A stretch of 31,500 nucleotides of DNA from an uncultured Muribaculaceae bacterium (GTDB taxonomy: Bacteria > Bacteroidota > Bacteroidia > Bacteroidales > Muribaculaceae), in assembly GCA_910586975.1 (NCBI GenBank), contig CAJUKX010000031.1, positions 1 through 31,500 on the forward strand, read 5' to 3'. The notes beneath the pieces are model-generated. The model was not told the origin of the DNA and searched no databases. It saw only the letters and a program-made list of their open reading frames with translations. Of the stretch, positions 1-8,927 are shown in pieces; position 1 is the first letter of the stretch; each line of letters opens with the position of its first letter. The translations under genes were made by a program, and so were the position numbers.

Positions 1-100
1 TAAAGAAATTTCTCTTCCACTTTTAACACTTCAACCGGGTTTTTACATTGACCCTTTTTTTTGAATCTCCGCAATAATTTCAAATTTCACATGCCGCGTG

Positions 101-141
101 ATACAAAACAAAAGAGGTCTTCTGAATATCAGAAAACCTCT
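101..141 (-). terminator. Intrinsic terminator of tRNA-His
   Basis: On the minus strand the 6-bp stem AGAGGT/ACCTCT (113-118 with 136-141) is followed by a T-rich run at 112-101. A second inverted pair (CTGA/TCAG type) inside the loop lengthens the hairpin. It lies about 12 nt downstream of the tRNA 3' end, as expected for a stand-alone tRNA transcript. Confidence 0.75.
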
Positions 142-153
142 CTCATTGCTTTA

Positions 154-229
<76 letters not shown>

Positions 230-248
230 ATGTCTTGCAAAAGCACTG

Positions 249-280
249 CAAAGTTAAGCACTTTTTTTTATCCCACCAAA
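249..280 (-). promoter_or_regulatory. Promoter of tRNA-His
   Basis: The minus strand carries TTTG (280-277), a 20-bp spacer and TAACTTTG (256-249). This is an exact match to the Bacteroidota primary sigma-factor consensus TTTG-N19-21-TAnnTTTG. It predicts transcription start near 243, about 14 nt before the tRNA 5' end. Confidence 0.8.
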
Positions 281-359
281 TTTTTCGGGCTATTTTTTTT
301 CATTTTTTTATTACGAGAGACGGCCCACAAAAGCTTATCCTCAGATAATCAGTCAAATA

Positions 360-683
360 TCACTTCGGTAAAATTTCGAAGCTGTTTACATAAATTTCGG
401 TCACCGTATGCTTGATAGCGGCACGGTCTTCCCACGTGCGGGTGCGCAGCGTGCCTTCGAGCAGCAGGCGTGTGCCCTTTCTGATAAATTTTTCGGCAAA
501 TTCGGCATTTGAATCCCACATGACTATCCGGTGCCACTCGGTGCGTTCGGGTATGCGCTGCCCTGCCGGCGACTTGCGCTCCGGCTCACGTGTGGCGAGC
601 GAAAATTCGGCCACAGGTCTTGTCTCTACATATCTTATAGAAGGATCACCTCCTACAAATCCGCATAATATTGCCTTATTCAT
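360..683 (-). CDS. ssb: Single-stranded DNA-binding protein, short form without acidic tail
   Basis: This 107-residue protein is a single OB fold of the SSB family. It opens with MNKAILCGFVGGDPSIRY, and the typical segments TEWHRIVMW, EKFIRKGTRLLLEGTLRTRTWED and a C-terminal VTEIYVNSFEIL strand follow. SSB coats single-stranded DNA during replication, recombination and repair. The usual bacterial protein is about 140-180 residues and ends in a flexible linker plus an acidic tip (DDDIPF-like) that recruits partner enzymes. Here the protein stops right after the OB fold (EILPK). The start is fixed by the conserved N-terminal strand. A -7 box only 5 nt upstream of the ATG suggests a nearly leaderless mRNA. 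It may be a second SSB beside a full-length copy elsewhere in the genome. Confidence 0.88.
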   Translation of the reverse strand: MNKAILCGFVGGDPSIRYVETRPVAEFSLATREPERKSPAGQRIPERTEWHRIVMWDSNAEFAEKFIRKGTRLLLEGTLRTRTWEDRAAIKHTVTEIYVNSFEILPK

Positions 684-688
684 AACCG

Positions 689-696
689 CAAAGTTA
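689..696 (-). promoter_or_regulatory. Possible -7 box for ssb
   Basis: TAACTTTG on the minus strand matches the Bacteroidota -7 consensus exactly and ends 5 nt before the ssb ATG. I see no good TTTG at the -33 position, which would fall in the end of the upstream patatin gene. If used, transcription would begin at or just around the start codon. Confidence 0.45.
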
Positions 697-711
697 AGAA
701 TTTTTCAGCAT

Positions 712-3030
712 TTATCGCAGGAACTTGGGCGGCAGAATGTATAATCCGAACGAAAGTCCTACATTCCACTTATCTCCGGGGATGGTGGAATAGTTGAGAT
801 ACCCCGACAGCGATGCGCCAAATGGCAGGTTGTAGGTTATGTTTGCCTCGCATATAAATTCGGGATTTCTGAACCACTTGCCCCAGCGCACACCGTCGGG
901 TGTGGTATGGTCTTCTTCGATGCGGCGCAGAGGCATGAAAACATAGCCTCCTACCCTGGCCGACAGGTTTGAATTATACTTATATACAGGAACGAGTCCG
1001 GCTGCCAGAAAGCTGTTGGCATGAAAATCGGGATTGAACGCATTGTGGCTCGAAGGTGTGGGTGCATAGCCCGGGGCTGTTGCTATCGAGGCGCTGTATG
1101 TAGGCAACAGCTTGCGTGTCGACAGCATGAAGTCTGTCTCGACTCCCAGTGAGAAATGGCGCGAAATATCGGCATAATTGCGTGTTACCGACTCAAGTTG
1201 TATCCACTTTTGGCTCGAATGTACCGTAGATTCAGAACTTCTGAGGGTATTGGTATTTCCGGCCACTCCCATCATACATACATTGTAATAGAATCCGGAT
1301 GTAGGGAAATTGTATGTATCGAGTGTCGACGAAGAGAAGCGGGCGAATACCTGTCCGAACCGCGAATGTGCATGCAGACGGCCTTCCTGTGCGGCCTCAA
1401 CCCTGCCGGTGCGATAAAATGACGACCGCAATCCGCCATATCCGCCGCCAATCTCAACAATGCCGTGACGACCGGCAGCCACTCCCCAATACAGCCGTCC
1501 GAAATATTCGTAGTCTACAAGAAACGACGGCTGCTGCGTCTCAAAAAACATATTTTCAGACTCATTGAACCTCGAACGGTTTACCACGGCCTGCGCACCG
1601 ATTACCGACGACAGACCCGAATGCAGATAAAGCCGCGCATCAAACATACCGGCTATGTCTGACTGGCCTATCCATGCCCTGAGCGAGCTGTTGATTCCTT
1701 TGAAACTCATGGTAGAATAGTCGGCCGACAGATAGATAAAACTGCTGGTGGACGATGAAAGATATCCGCCTACTGAGCCTTTAAGAGCACCGTTCATTGT
1801 AGCCTTAAGGGTCATGTCAAACAGCCCGGTGGAGTCGTTATAATGAGCCTGCGGATACAGGTCCTTGATGTTTCCTGAGGTAATGGCACTGTAATAAGCA
1901 TCGCGTGCCTTGCTTATGCCTATAGTGTCGCTGTCCTTGCGCGAGCGAAACAGATATTTTATATATTCGTTCTGCGAGGGCTTGGCTCCGTAAACCTCTA
2001 CATCCTCGAAACGCAGATACGGGGTCTTGGACTTGAATACGTTGCGTTGCAGATTGCGGGTGGTCTTGTTGGTGCGCGATGTGATACGGCTCTTTATAGA
2101 GTCCATCATTGCCATAGTCTTGTCGTAGCCTACCTTATATATAGCCTTTGCGGCCGGAAAATCCAGCAGTCCGAAGCGGTCGAGATCAAGTCTTATCTTG
2201 ATGCCTTCCTCGGCGGGCAGATCGTAGCTGCCGCCCTGAATCACCAGATTTTCAACCTGGTCGAGCAGAGTTGTCTGCGGGCCTACATCTTCGGTCGACA
2301 CATCAACACCCAGCATGATCGAAGGTGCGAAATCCTCGCGCATAACATCAACCGGGAAATTATCATAAATACCGCCGTCGTAATACAGGTCGCCGTCAAT
2401 GACTATGGGCTGAAAAACTATAGGGAACGACATCGAAGCCCTTACCGCATCGCCAAGACTGCCGCTGCTGAACACGTGTTTGCATTTTTTAGTGACATTG
2501 GAAGCCACACAGCGAAACGGCACAAAAAGTTTGTCGAAATCGCCGCCGCACTGAGCCGTATACGGCGAGAAAATCTCCATGAACGCAAAACTCATGGGCT
2601 GAGGCGAAATCAGCGATGCCGGCACTGAATCTGCCGCGGCATCGCTTTTATTGCCACCAAGCGGCAGCGAGAAAAGCGAGGGGGTCTGCGGCGGTCGCGA
2701 AAAATAGTATGACAGTGATGGATCTATCTTTCCTGTCGACCAATAAGAGAAACCCTTTGACAGAATGAGCTGCATCATCTCATCGGTGGTATAGCCCATG
2801 GAATAGAGGGCGCCAATAATCGAGCCCATTGATGTGCCGGTTATATAATCTATAGGAATATCATTTTCCTCAAGGGCTTGAATTACACCTATATGCGCGA
2901 TACCCTTGGCACCGCCGCCACTGAGTACAAGCCCCACCGATTGCCTTGTCTCCTGAGCTTTTGCGGCTTCAGGAGCAAGGGCAAGCAGCAGGCACACTGC
3001 GAAGAGAAAGAAGCGACCCATCAGTCTCAT
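712..3030 (-). CDS. Patatin-like phospholipase with C-terminal outer-membrane barrel
   Basis: This 772-residue protein starts with a signal peptide (about residues 1-25, ending AAKA). A patatin domain follows, with the oxyanion loop SGGGAKG (37-43), nucleophile Ser67 in GTSMG and catalytic Asp218 in the DGG motif. These residues form the Ser-Asp dyad of lipid acyl hydrolases. The second half is rich in alternating strands with aromatic and glycine residues and ends GLYILPPKFLR, as in BamA/Omp85-type barrels. The architecture is that of PlpD-like (type Vd) patatin-barrel proteins. By analogy the lipase domain would sit in the periplasm or be displayed through the barrel; its substrate is unknown, presumably phospholipid. 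All catalytic residues are present. It stands alone, about 245 bp from the divergent efflux operon. Confidence 0.9.
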   Translation of the reverse strand: MRLMGRFFLFAVCLLLALAPEAAKAQETRQSVGLVLSGGGAKGIAHIGVIQALEENDIPIDYITGTSMGSIIGALYSMGYTTDEMMQLILSKGFSYWSTGKIDPSLSYYFSRPPQTPSLFSLPLGGNKSDAAADSVPASLISPQPMSFAFMEIFSPYTAQCGGDFDKLFVPFRCVASNVTKKCKHVFSSGSLGDAVRASMSFPIVFQPIVIDGDLYYDGGIYDNFPVDVMREDFAPSIMLGVDVSTEDVGPQTTLLDQVENLVIQGGSYDLPAEEGIKIRLDLDRFGLLDFPAAKAIYKVGYDKTMAMMDSIKSRITSRTNKTTRNLQRNVFKSKTPYLRFEDVEVYGAKPSQNEYIKYLFRSRKDSDTIGISKARDAYYSAITSGNIKDLYPQAHYNDSTGLFDMTLKATMNGALKGSVGGYLSSSTSSFIYLSADYSTMSFKGINSSLRAWIGQSDIAGMFDARLYLHSGLSSVIGAQAVVNRSRFNESENMFFETQQPSFLVDYEYFGRLYWGVAAGRHGIVEIGGGYGGLRSSFYRTGRVEAAQEGRLHAHSRFGQVFARFSSSTLDTYNFPTSGFYYNVCMMGVAGNTNTLRSSESTVHSSQKWIQLESVTRNYADISRHFSLGVETDFMLSTRKLLPTYSASIATAPGYAPTPSSHNAFNPDFHANSFLAAGLVPVYKYNSNLSARVGGYVFMPLRRIEEDHTTPDGVRWGKWFRNPEFICEANITYNLPFGASLSGYLNYSTIPGDKWNVGLSFGLYILPPKFLR

Positions 3031-3097
3031 AAATCAAATTTTTATCAAAATGGTAGTGCATCATCTGTTTTGGTAGCTTATACCATGCCCAAACAGC

Positions 3098-3105
3098 CTA
3101 ACTTT
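3098..3105 (+). promoter_or_regulatory. Possible -7 box for the RND efflux operon
   Basis: TAACTTTG lies on the plus strand about 170 bp before the adaptor start. It fits the -7 consensus, but no TTTG is found at the usual 19-21 bp spacing; the nearest is 26 bp away. If real, the operon has a long leader. Confidence 0.25.
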
Positions 3106-3209
3106 GCCTATCATTTTAATTTATTAAATAATTGAACGTCTTTTTATCTTTTTTGCGTATTATCCGATAGCAGAATTATAACATTGTTTTCCGCTAAAGT
3201 GTTCACGGC

Positions 3210-3217
3210 ACAAAGAT
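3210..3217 (-). promoter_or_regulatory. Possible -7 box for the patatin gene
   Basis: TATCTTTG on the minus strand fits TAnnTTTG and would give a leader of about 175 nt for the gene starting at 3030. No clear -33 TTTG was found. Its predicted transcript would overlap that from the plus-strand box at 3098. Confidence 0.3.
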
Positions 3218-3274
3218 AAGAATTTTTTCTTTTGTAATAATTTTTAAACCGCATTACTGAATTTACTTGCGATT

Positions 3275-4501
3275 ATGAAATTTCAATACATATTAGTACT
3301 GTCAGCCTCGATGCTTTTCGGCTTTACCGGCTGCCACAAGGAGGCCAATGAGCTGGCTCATCACCATCATGAACATTCTCATGAAAGTCACAACCACGAA
3401 GGCGAAGAACACGACCATGACCATGAAGGCGAAGGCCATGACCATGATCATGCCGCCGAATCAGCTAAAGAAAAGGAGAATCACGACAGCGATGTGATTG
3501 TTCTTTCGCCCGAAGCTGCCAAGCGCATGGGTGTGGCTACTGATACTGTAAGTGTATCTGACTTCAATCAGGTAATTAAGGTAAGCGGACGAATCATGCC
3601 CGATGCCGGTGGCGACGCCGTCGTATCGGCACCCACTTCCGGTATACTCAGAATCAATAAAAACATCAATGTGGGCAGCGAGGTTAAAGCCGGCACCCTG
3701 ATTGGCTCTATCAGCGCCGACGGTGTGAGCGGCGGAGATGCCAACCGCACTGCCAAGGTTAATCTCGAAGCGGCCAAAGCCGAGTTTGACAGAGTCAGCG
3801 CTCTCTACGCCGACCGCCTTGTGACACTTGCCCAATACAACGCCGCCCGTGCCGAACTCGACCGTGCCAAGGCCGCCTACAGCGCTCCGGCGGCATCAGG
3901 CAGAGCTACAGCTCCCATCTCGGGCATAATCACAGCTCTCAATGTAAAGTCAGGCCAGTTTGTAGAAACCGGTACTCCGATTGCAACCGTAGCCTCGTCA
4001 ACTCAGCTCACCCTGCGTGCCGATGTGCCGTTCAAGCACTACCGCGAGGCATCTGCCGTGACTGACGCCCGCATAGTTGTACCCTCTACAGGCACTTCGG
4101 TCAAGGTAAGCGACCTTGGCGGACGTCGTGCCGACTCGGGCAACCCAAGCGCCGGAGCCTCGGGCGGATATGTACCCGTTACATTCTCGCTACGCAACGA
4201 CGGCTCGCTCATACCGGGTTCGGCTATCGAGGTATATCTGATAGGCAACAGCAGCACAAAGGCTGTCACCGTGCCCGTTTCGGCTCTTGTAGAGCAACAA
4301 GGCTCGCTCTTTGTATTCATACGTCTTGACGAGGACTGCTACCGCAAGGTGCCTGTGGTTACCGGTCGCTCAAACGGCAGCGAGGTTGAGATTCTGAGCG
4401 GTCTGTCCGGAGGCGAATCGGTGGTCAGCGCCGGTACTACAGCCGTGAAACTCGCTCAGTCGAGCGGTAACGTACCCGAAGGCCATTCGCACAGCCACTA
4501 A
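3275..4501 (+). CDS. RND efflux periplasmic adaptor lipoprotein with His-rich N-terminus (CzcB/CusB type)
   Basis: This 408-residue membrane-fusion protein links the inner-membrane pump to the outer-membrane channel. A lipoprotein signal ends at FTGC with lipidated Cys20. A histidine/acid-rich stretch (residues 29-59) then holds 14 His, with three more at the C-terminus (GHSHSH). The adaptor core follows: VKVSGRIMPDAGG-type barrel strand, biotinyl-lipoyl half (INKNINVGSEVKAGTLIG), a short coiled-coil hairpin (about 155-200), second lipoyl half (APISGIITALNVKSGQFV), and the barrel and membrane-proximal domains. Histidine-rich tails suggest binding of Zn, Co, Ni or Cu ions before transfer to the pump; this is inference. 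The pump gene starts 20 bp downstream and a TolC-type gene follows. Metal identity cannot be fixed from sequence alone. Confidence 0.9.
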   Translation: MKFQYILVLSASMLFGFTGCHKEANELAHHHHEHSHESHNHEGEEHDHDHEGEGHDHDHAAESAKEKENHDSDVIVLSPEAAKRMGVATDTVSVSDFNQVIKVSGRIMPDAGGDAVVSAPTSGILRINKNINVGSEVKAGTLIGSISADGVSGGDANRTAKVNLEAAKAEFDRVSALYADRLVTLAQYNAARAELDRAKAAYSAPAASGRATAPISGIITALNVKSGQFVETGTPIATVASSTQLTLRADVPFKHYREASAVTDARIVVPSTGTSVKVSDLGGRRADSGNPSAGASGGYVPVTFSLRNDGSLIPGSAIEVYLIGNSSTKAVTVPVSALVEQQGSLFVFIRLDEDCYRKVPVVTGRSNGSEVEILSGLSGGESVVSAGTTAVKLAQSSGNVPEGHSHSH

Positions 4502-4521
4502 TCTTTTTTTCTCAGAGTGTT

Positions 4522-7500
4522 ATGCTAAACAAGATAATACATTGGTCGCTGATCAACCGTATCAGCGTTATTGTACTGAGCGCCATCATCCTGTGCTCGG
4601 GGTGCTACATCCTTGTACATACCGAGGTGGATATTTTCCCTGACCTCAACGCACCCACAGTCACCATAATGACCGAGGCGCCGGGTATGGCTGCCGAGGA
4701 AGTTGAAAAAATAGTAACATTCCCCATCGAGACATCGGTTAACGGTGCTACCGGCGTGCGAAGGGTGCGCTCTTCATCCACCACAGGTTTCTCTATAGTG
4801 AATGTTGAGTTTGACTGGAATACCGATATTTATATAGCCCGCCAAACCGTGTCAGAACGCCTCGCACTCGTGGGCGAGGAACTGCCGGCATCGGTCAACA
4901 CTCCACAGATGGGCCCGCAGTCGTCAATCTTGGGCGAAATGATGATTATCGGTCTTACGGCCGACTCTACCTCGATGCTCGACCTGCGCACCATTGCCGA
5001 CCGTGTTGTACGTCCGCGCCTGCTGGCTATAGGCGGTGTATCGCAAGTTACGGTGCAGGGTGGCGAGGCCCGCGAATTCCAGATTCGTTTCTCTCCCGAG
5101 AAGATGAAGGCCTACGGCGTGACCCTCGACGAGCTTACAGCCGCCACCGAGGCTATAAACGACAATGCCACAGGCGGTATAATATACGACTACGGCAACG
5201 AATACATAGTTAAGGGCGAAATCAACACCTCGGCCACCGGTGAGCTGGAATCGGCCGTGGTACGCTCTGACGAAAACGGCATAGTGACCGTGGGCGACAT
5301 TGCCGAGGTGGTAGTAGCCGGCGCACAACCCGTGATAGGCTTGGCATCGCTCAACACCAAGCCTGCCGTGCTTGTCACCGTCACCAAGCAGCCCGCCGTG
5401 GGCACAGTGCAGCTCACCGACAACATAGACGAGGTGCTTGACAACATAGCCAAGACTCTGCCCGGCGATGTAAAAATCACCAATAACATATTCCGCCAGT
5501 CAGAGTTTATCGACAACTCTATCAGCAATCTGCAGAAGGCTCTCTTGGAAGGCGCATTCTTTGTCATAGTGGTGCTGTTCTTCTTCCTGATGAATCTGCG
5601 CACCACCCTGATATCGGTAGTGGCGCTGCCCATGTCGGTGATCATCACCGTGCTTGTGCTGCACTTCATGGGCTACACCATCAACACCATGAGCCTTGGC
5701 GGTATAGCCATTGCCATAGGCTCGCTGGTAGATGATGCCATTGTCGATGTAGAGAACGTGTACCACCGCCTGCGGCAGAATGCTGCCCTGCCACCGGCCG
5801 AGCGCCGAGGCACAATCGACGTGGTATTCCATGCATCGGCCGAAGTGCGAACTCCTATCTTCAACTCATCGCTCATCATCATAGCCAGCTTCATGCCCTT
5901 GTTTTTCCTTACGGGCATGGAGGGCCGCCTGCTCATACCATTAGGCGTGGCCTTTATAGTAGCGCTTGTAGCATCTACCATAGTTGCCCTAACGCTCACC
6001 CCGGTGATGTGCTCATACCTGCTCAGCTCTAAAAAGTCTGACGACAAGGCTCTTTCACGCGAGCCGTGGGCATCGCGCAAGCTGCGCGAGGTTTATTCCA
6101 AAGCCCTCAGCTTTTCGATAGCTCATACCAAAATGATGCTTATCAGCGTTGGTGTACTGTTGCTTGTGTCTATGGGGCTGTTCTTCACCCTGGGACGCTC
6201 GTTCCTGCCTCCGTTCAACGAAGGCTCGCTCACGGTAAATGTTGCCACCCTGCCGGGCGTATCGCTTGAAGAAAGCGACAAAATAGGCCGTCAGGTTGAG
6301 GAAATACTGCTCACCGTGCCCGAAGTCAGCACCGTATCGCGCAAGACCGGGCGCGCCGAGCTGGCCGAGCACTCTTTCGGCTCAAACGTAAGCGAATTTG
6401 ACGTACCCTATACGCTCGACAAGCGCAGCCGCAACGAAATTGCCCGCGAGATACGCGAGAAACTGGCTTTCATCCCCGGTGTAAACATAGAGATCGGTCA
6501 ACCCATCTCGCACCGCATAGATGCCATGCTCTCCGGCACAGAATCGCAAATCGCCATAAAGCTCTTTGGCGACGACCTCAACAAGCTATATACCATAGGT
6601 TCACAGATTAAGAGCGCAATCAGCGATGTGCCCGGTGTGGTAGATATTAACCTTGAGCAACAGGTAGAACGGCCCGAGCTGGTGATACGTCCTCGCCGCG
6701 AGCTGCTTGCCCGCTACGGTATCAGCATAGCACAGTTCAACGCGGCCATTTCAACAGCCATATCGGGCCGCAAGGTATCGCAGGTATATGAGGACGGTCT
6801 GCCATACGACGTTACCCTGATTGCCGAACCGGCTGCACGTGCCACCCTCGCATCTATCCCCGAGCTCACCATCAACTCCAATCAGGGAACCATCCCCCTG
6901 AGCGAAGTAGCCGAAATCATATCCACTTCCGGTCCCAACACCATCAACCGCGAGAACGTGAAGCGCAGACTGGTGATATCAGCCAATGTTGACGGCGGCG
7001 ACCTGCGCGGCGCCGTGGAGGGAATACGCGAGCGCATCAACAGCGATATCACGCTGCCCGAGGGTTATTACCTGAACTATGGCGGACAGTTTGAGAGCGA
7101 GGCCAAGGCATCGCGCACCCTGCTGCTCACATCGCTCTGTGCATTGCTTGTGATCATGATGCTGCTATATGCCCAGTTCAAGAACATGACTCAATCTCTT
7201 ATCATACTGCTCAACATACCAATGGCTCTCATCGGCGGTGTGCTGATTCTTGTGATAACAGGCTCTGAGCTTAACATCCCTGCCATCATAGGCTTCATAT
7301 CACTGCTGGGTATCACCACCCGCAACGGCATGCTGCTCATAAGCCGCTATAATGCGTTGAAAGATGAGGGTGCAAGCCTTGATGAACGCATCAAGATAGG
7401 TTCGTCAGACCGTCTGCTGCCCATCATCATGACAGCGCTCACATCTGCATTCGCACTCATTCCCCTTGCCGTCAACGGCAGCGATACCGGTAACGAGATA

Positions 7501-7611
7501 CAGGCACCGCTGGCCACTGTAATCCTTGGCGGACTGGTTACCTCAACATTCCTGAATATATTCGTAGTGCCGGCCGTGTACCGACTTGTAAATATCAAAA
7601 AAGAATCATGA
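4522..7611 (+). CDS. Heavy-metal-efflux RND inner-membrane pump (CzcA/CusA family)
   Basis: This 1029-residue proton-driven pump has the standard duplicated RND plan: one N-terminal TM helix (about 10-32), a large periplasmic porter/docking domain, TM2-6 (about 340-500), an extra helix, a second porter half and TM8-12 (about 870-1020). The TM4 proton-relay motif GSLVDDAIVDVEN (about 400-412) carries the acidic residues Asp404/Asp405 and Glu411. The start MLNKIIHWSLINR is typical of the heavy-metal-efflux branch. The length is normal for the family. The 3' end overlaps the next gene by 4 bp (ATGA), which indicates translational coupling. With the His-rich adaptor, efflux of divalent or monovalent metal ions is likely. 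A multidrug role cannot be excluded. Confidence 0.92.
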   Translation: MLNKIIHWSLINRISVIVLSAIILCSGCYILVHTEVDIFPDLNAPTVTIMTEAPGMAAEEVEKIVTFPIETSVNGATGVRRVRSSSTTGFSIVNVEFDWNTDIYIARQTVSERLALVGEELPASVNTPQMGPQSSILGEMMIIGLTADSTSMLDLRTIADRVVRPRLLAIGGVSQVTVQGGEAREFQIRFSPEKMKAYGVTLDELTAATEAINDNATGGIIYDYGNEYIVKGEINTSATGELESAVVRSDENGIVTVGDIAEVVVAGAQPVIGLASLNTKPAVLVTVTKQPAVGTVQLTDNIDEVLDNIAKTLPGDVKITNNIFRQSEFIDNSISNLQKALLEGAFFVIVVLFFFLMNLRTTLISVVALPMSVIITVLVLHFMGYTINTMSLGGIAIAIGSLVDDAIVDVENVYHRLRQNAALPPAERRGTIDVVFHASAEVRTPIFNSSLIIIASFMPLFFLTGMEGRLLIPLGVAFIVALVASTIVALTLTPVMCSYLLSSKKSDDKALSREPWASRKLREVYSKALSFSIAHTKMMLISVGVLLLVSMGLFFTLGRSFLPPFNEGSLTVNVATLPGVSLEESDKIGRQVEEILLTVPEVSTVSRKTGRAELAEHSFGSNVSEFDVPYTLDKRSRNEIAREIREKLAFIPGVNIEIGQPISHRIDAMLSGTESQIAIKLFGDDLNKLYTIGSQIKSAISDVPGVVDINLEQQVERPELVIRPRRELLARYGISIAQFNAAISTAISGRKVSQVYEDGLPYDVTLIAEPAARATLASIPELTINSNQGTIPLSEVAEIISTSGPNTINRENVKRRLVISANVDGGDLRGAVEGIRERINSDITLPEGYYLNYGGQFESEAKASRTLLLTSLCALLVIMMLLYAQFKNMTQSLIILLNIPMALIGGVLILVITGSELNIPAIIGFISLLGITTRNGMLLISRYNALKDEGASLDERIKIGSSDRLLPIIMTALTSAFALIPLAVNGSDTGNEIQAPLATVILGGLVTSTFLNIFVVPAVYRLVNIKKES

Positions 7612-8780
7612 ACCGCATATCCATATCAATCCTCTCAATAATATGCCTGGTCGCGTCGGCCAATGCGTCGTCGCCCTACCGAGCTGTCATTGCCTCTGTT
7701 GTAGACCGCAATGCTGAGCTGGCGTCGCAGTCGGCAGCAATCTCGGCCGAAGAGACCAATGCCCGGGCCGAAAACACTCTCGAAGGTCCTGAACTCGAAT
7801 TTGAGCATCTGTGGGCATCCGCTTCATCAGATATCAAGTGGAACGCCGGCATTACCCAGGAATTTTCATTTCCGGGTCTGTACCGCGCCCGCACCCGCGC
7901 AGCCGAGGCCCGCACCGAAGCATCGCGTCTGGTATTGCTGGGCATGAAGGCCGACAAAGCCCTGTCGGCCAAGCAGCTTATACTCGACATCATCAACGCA
8001 AATGCCCGGCTGGGCTTCTACCAAGAAGTCGCTTCAAATATGGCCCGAATATCGGCCATGACCAAACGCTCATACGAAATAGGCGAGGCCACTATTCTCG
8101 ACCTGCGCAAAATGCAGCTTGCCGAGACCGACAACGACCGCACTATCGCTGAAATCAAGGCCGACATCACCAACCTTGTAGCCCAATTGCGCGGTCTTGG
8201 TGCCGAAGTGCCCGATTCTACCAATCTTTGGAATGAATATCCCGTGCAGGCATGCCAGCCCTCAGGCCCCGAAACCGATCATCTGCTGTATGCCATCAAC
8301 GAGGCCGAATCTAAAGCCGGAAGCGCTCAAGCCAAAGCCACAAAGCTCGGTGCATGGCCTACATTTGCCGTGGGCTACCGACATGCCTACGAAGAACGTC
8401 AGCACTTCAACGGACTGAGCGTGTCGATGCGCCTGCCGTCATTCTCGCAGAAAAAGAAGCGCCAAGCCGCCGCTTTAGAAGCCGAATCACTTTCGTTTGC
8501 CACTCAGAGCAAACTTATAGCCGAGACTTCCGAAAACAATGGCCTCTATAAGGCAGCATGCCAACTGAGCGACATCATGGAACGCTATCACTCGCTGTCG
8601 TCCGACAATTCGTACCTGCAACTGCTGGGCAAGGCATACGACGGTGGAGAGCTGAACATAATAGACTATCTTAACGAAATCAACCTCTTTGCCTCGGCCC
8701 GCCTGTCGTACCTCGACCTGCAATACCGCTACAACCTCACCCTGGCCCGCCTCAACCGCTACCGCTCACTCGACTTCTGA
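7608..8780 (+). CDS. TolC-family outer-membrane efflux protein (CzcC/CusC type)
   Basis: This 390-residue protein has a signal peptide (ending about residue 20, SANASS) and long amphipathic helices with the alanine/glutamate-rich pattern of TolC-like channel proteins. There are two structural repeats, the second containing YKAACQLSDIMERY and the closing LDLQYRYNLTLARLNRYRSLDF segment. It supplies the trimeric outer-membrane exit duct for the RND pump encoded just upstream (4-bp overlap). At 390 residues it is slightly shorter than most TolC-family members (about 410-490), which is common in Bacteroidota metal-efflux operons. It is the last gene of the operon; a hairpin lies about 40 bp downstream. 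Confidence 0.88.
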   Translation: MNRISISILSIICLVASANASSPYRAVIASVVDRNAELASQSAAISAEETNARAENTLEGPELEFEHLWASASSDIKWNAGITQEFSFPGLYRARTRAAEARTEASRLVLLGMKADKALSAKQLILDIINANARLGFYQEVASNMARISAMTKRSYEIGEATILDLRKMQLAETDNDRTIAEIKADITNLVAQLRGLGAEVPDSTNLWNEYPVQACQPSGPETDHLLYAINEAESKAGSAQAKATKLGAWPTFAVGYRHAYEERQHFNGLSVSMRLPSFSQKKKRQAAALEAESLSFATQSKLIAETSENNGLYKAACQLSDIMERYHSLSSDNSYLQLLGKAYDGGELNIIDYLNEINLFASARLSYLDLQYRYNLTLARLNRYRSLDF

Positions 8781-8810
8781 TAAAATAGAGTTCTTATAAC
8801 ATACGTACTT

Positions 8811-8847
8811 ACAAGAAAAGGAGGTGCCTTCACAGGTACCTCCCTTT
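8811..8847. terminator. Terminator-like hairpin between efflux operon and sodB
   Basis: GGAGGT (8820-8825) pairs with ACCTCC (8838-8843), with further partial pairing inside. On the minus strand the stem is followed by TTTTCTTGT, the better T-tract, so it probably ends the sodB transcript. The flanking plus-strand CTTTCC is weak but could also serve the converging efflux operon. Confidence 0.6.
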
Positions 8848-8927
8848 CCATTCATCACATTATGCTTAAGTTAAAGTGCTATCGATAATGCTTTTTAGCC
8901 GGATTCTTCCGACTTAGGAGTGATATT

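Noticed and set aside
1..100. Possible gene end at the left edge
   Set aside because: The first 100 bases are AT-rich with no open frame or motif I can support.
2047..2628. 193-codon plus-strand open frame opposite the patatin gene
   Set aside because: It is fully inside the patatin domain coding region on the other strand, with no recognisable features.
8896..8915. Second terminator (CGGA-TTCT-TCCG) after sodB
   Set aside because: The stem is only 4 bp and not followed by a T-run on either strand.
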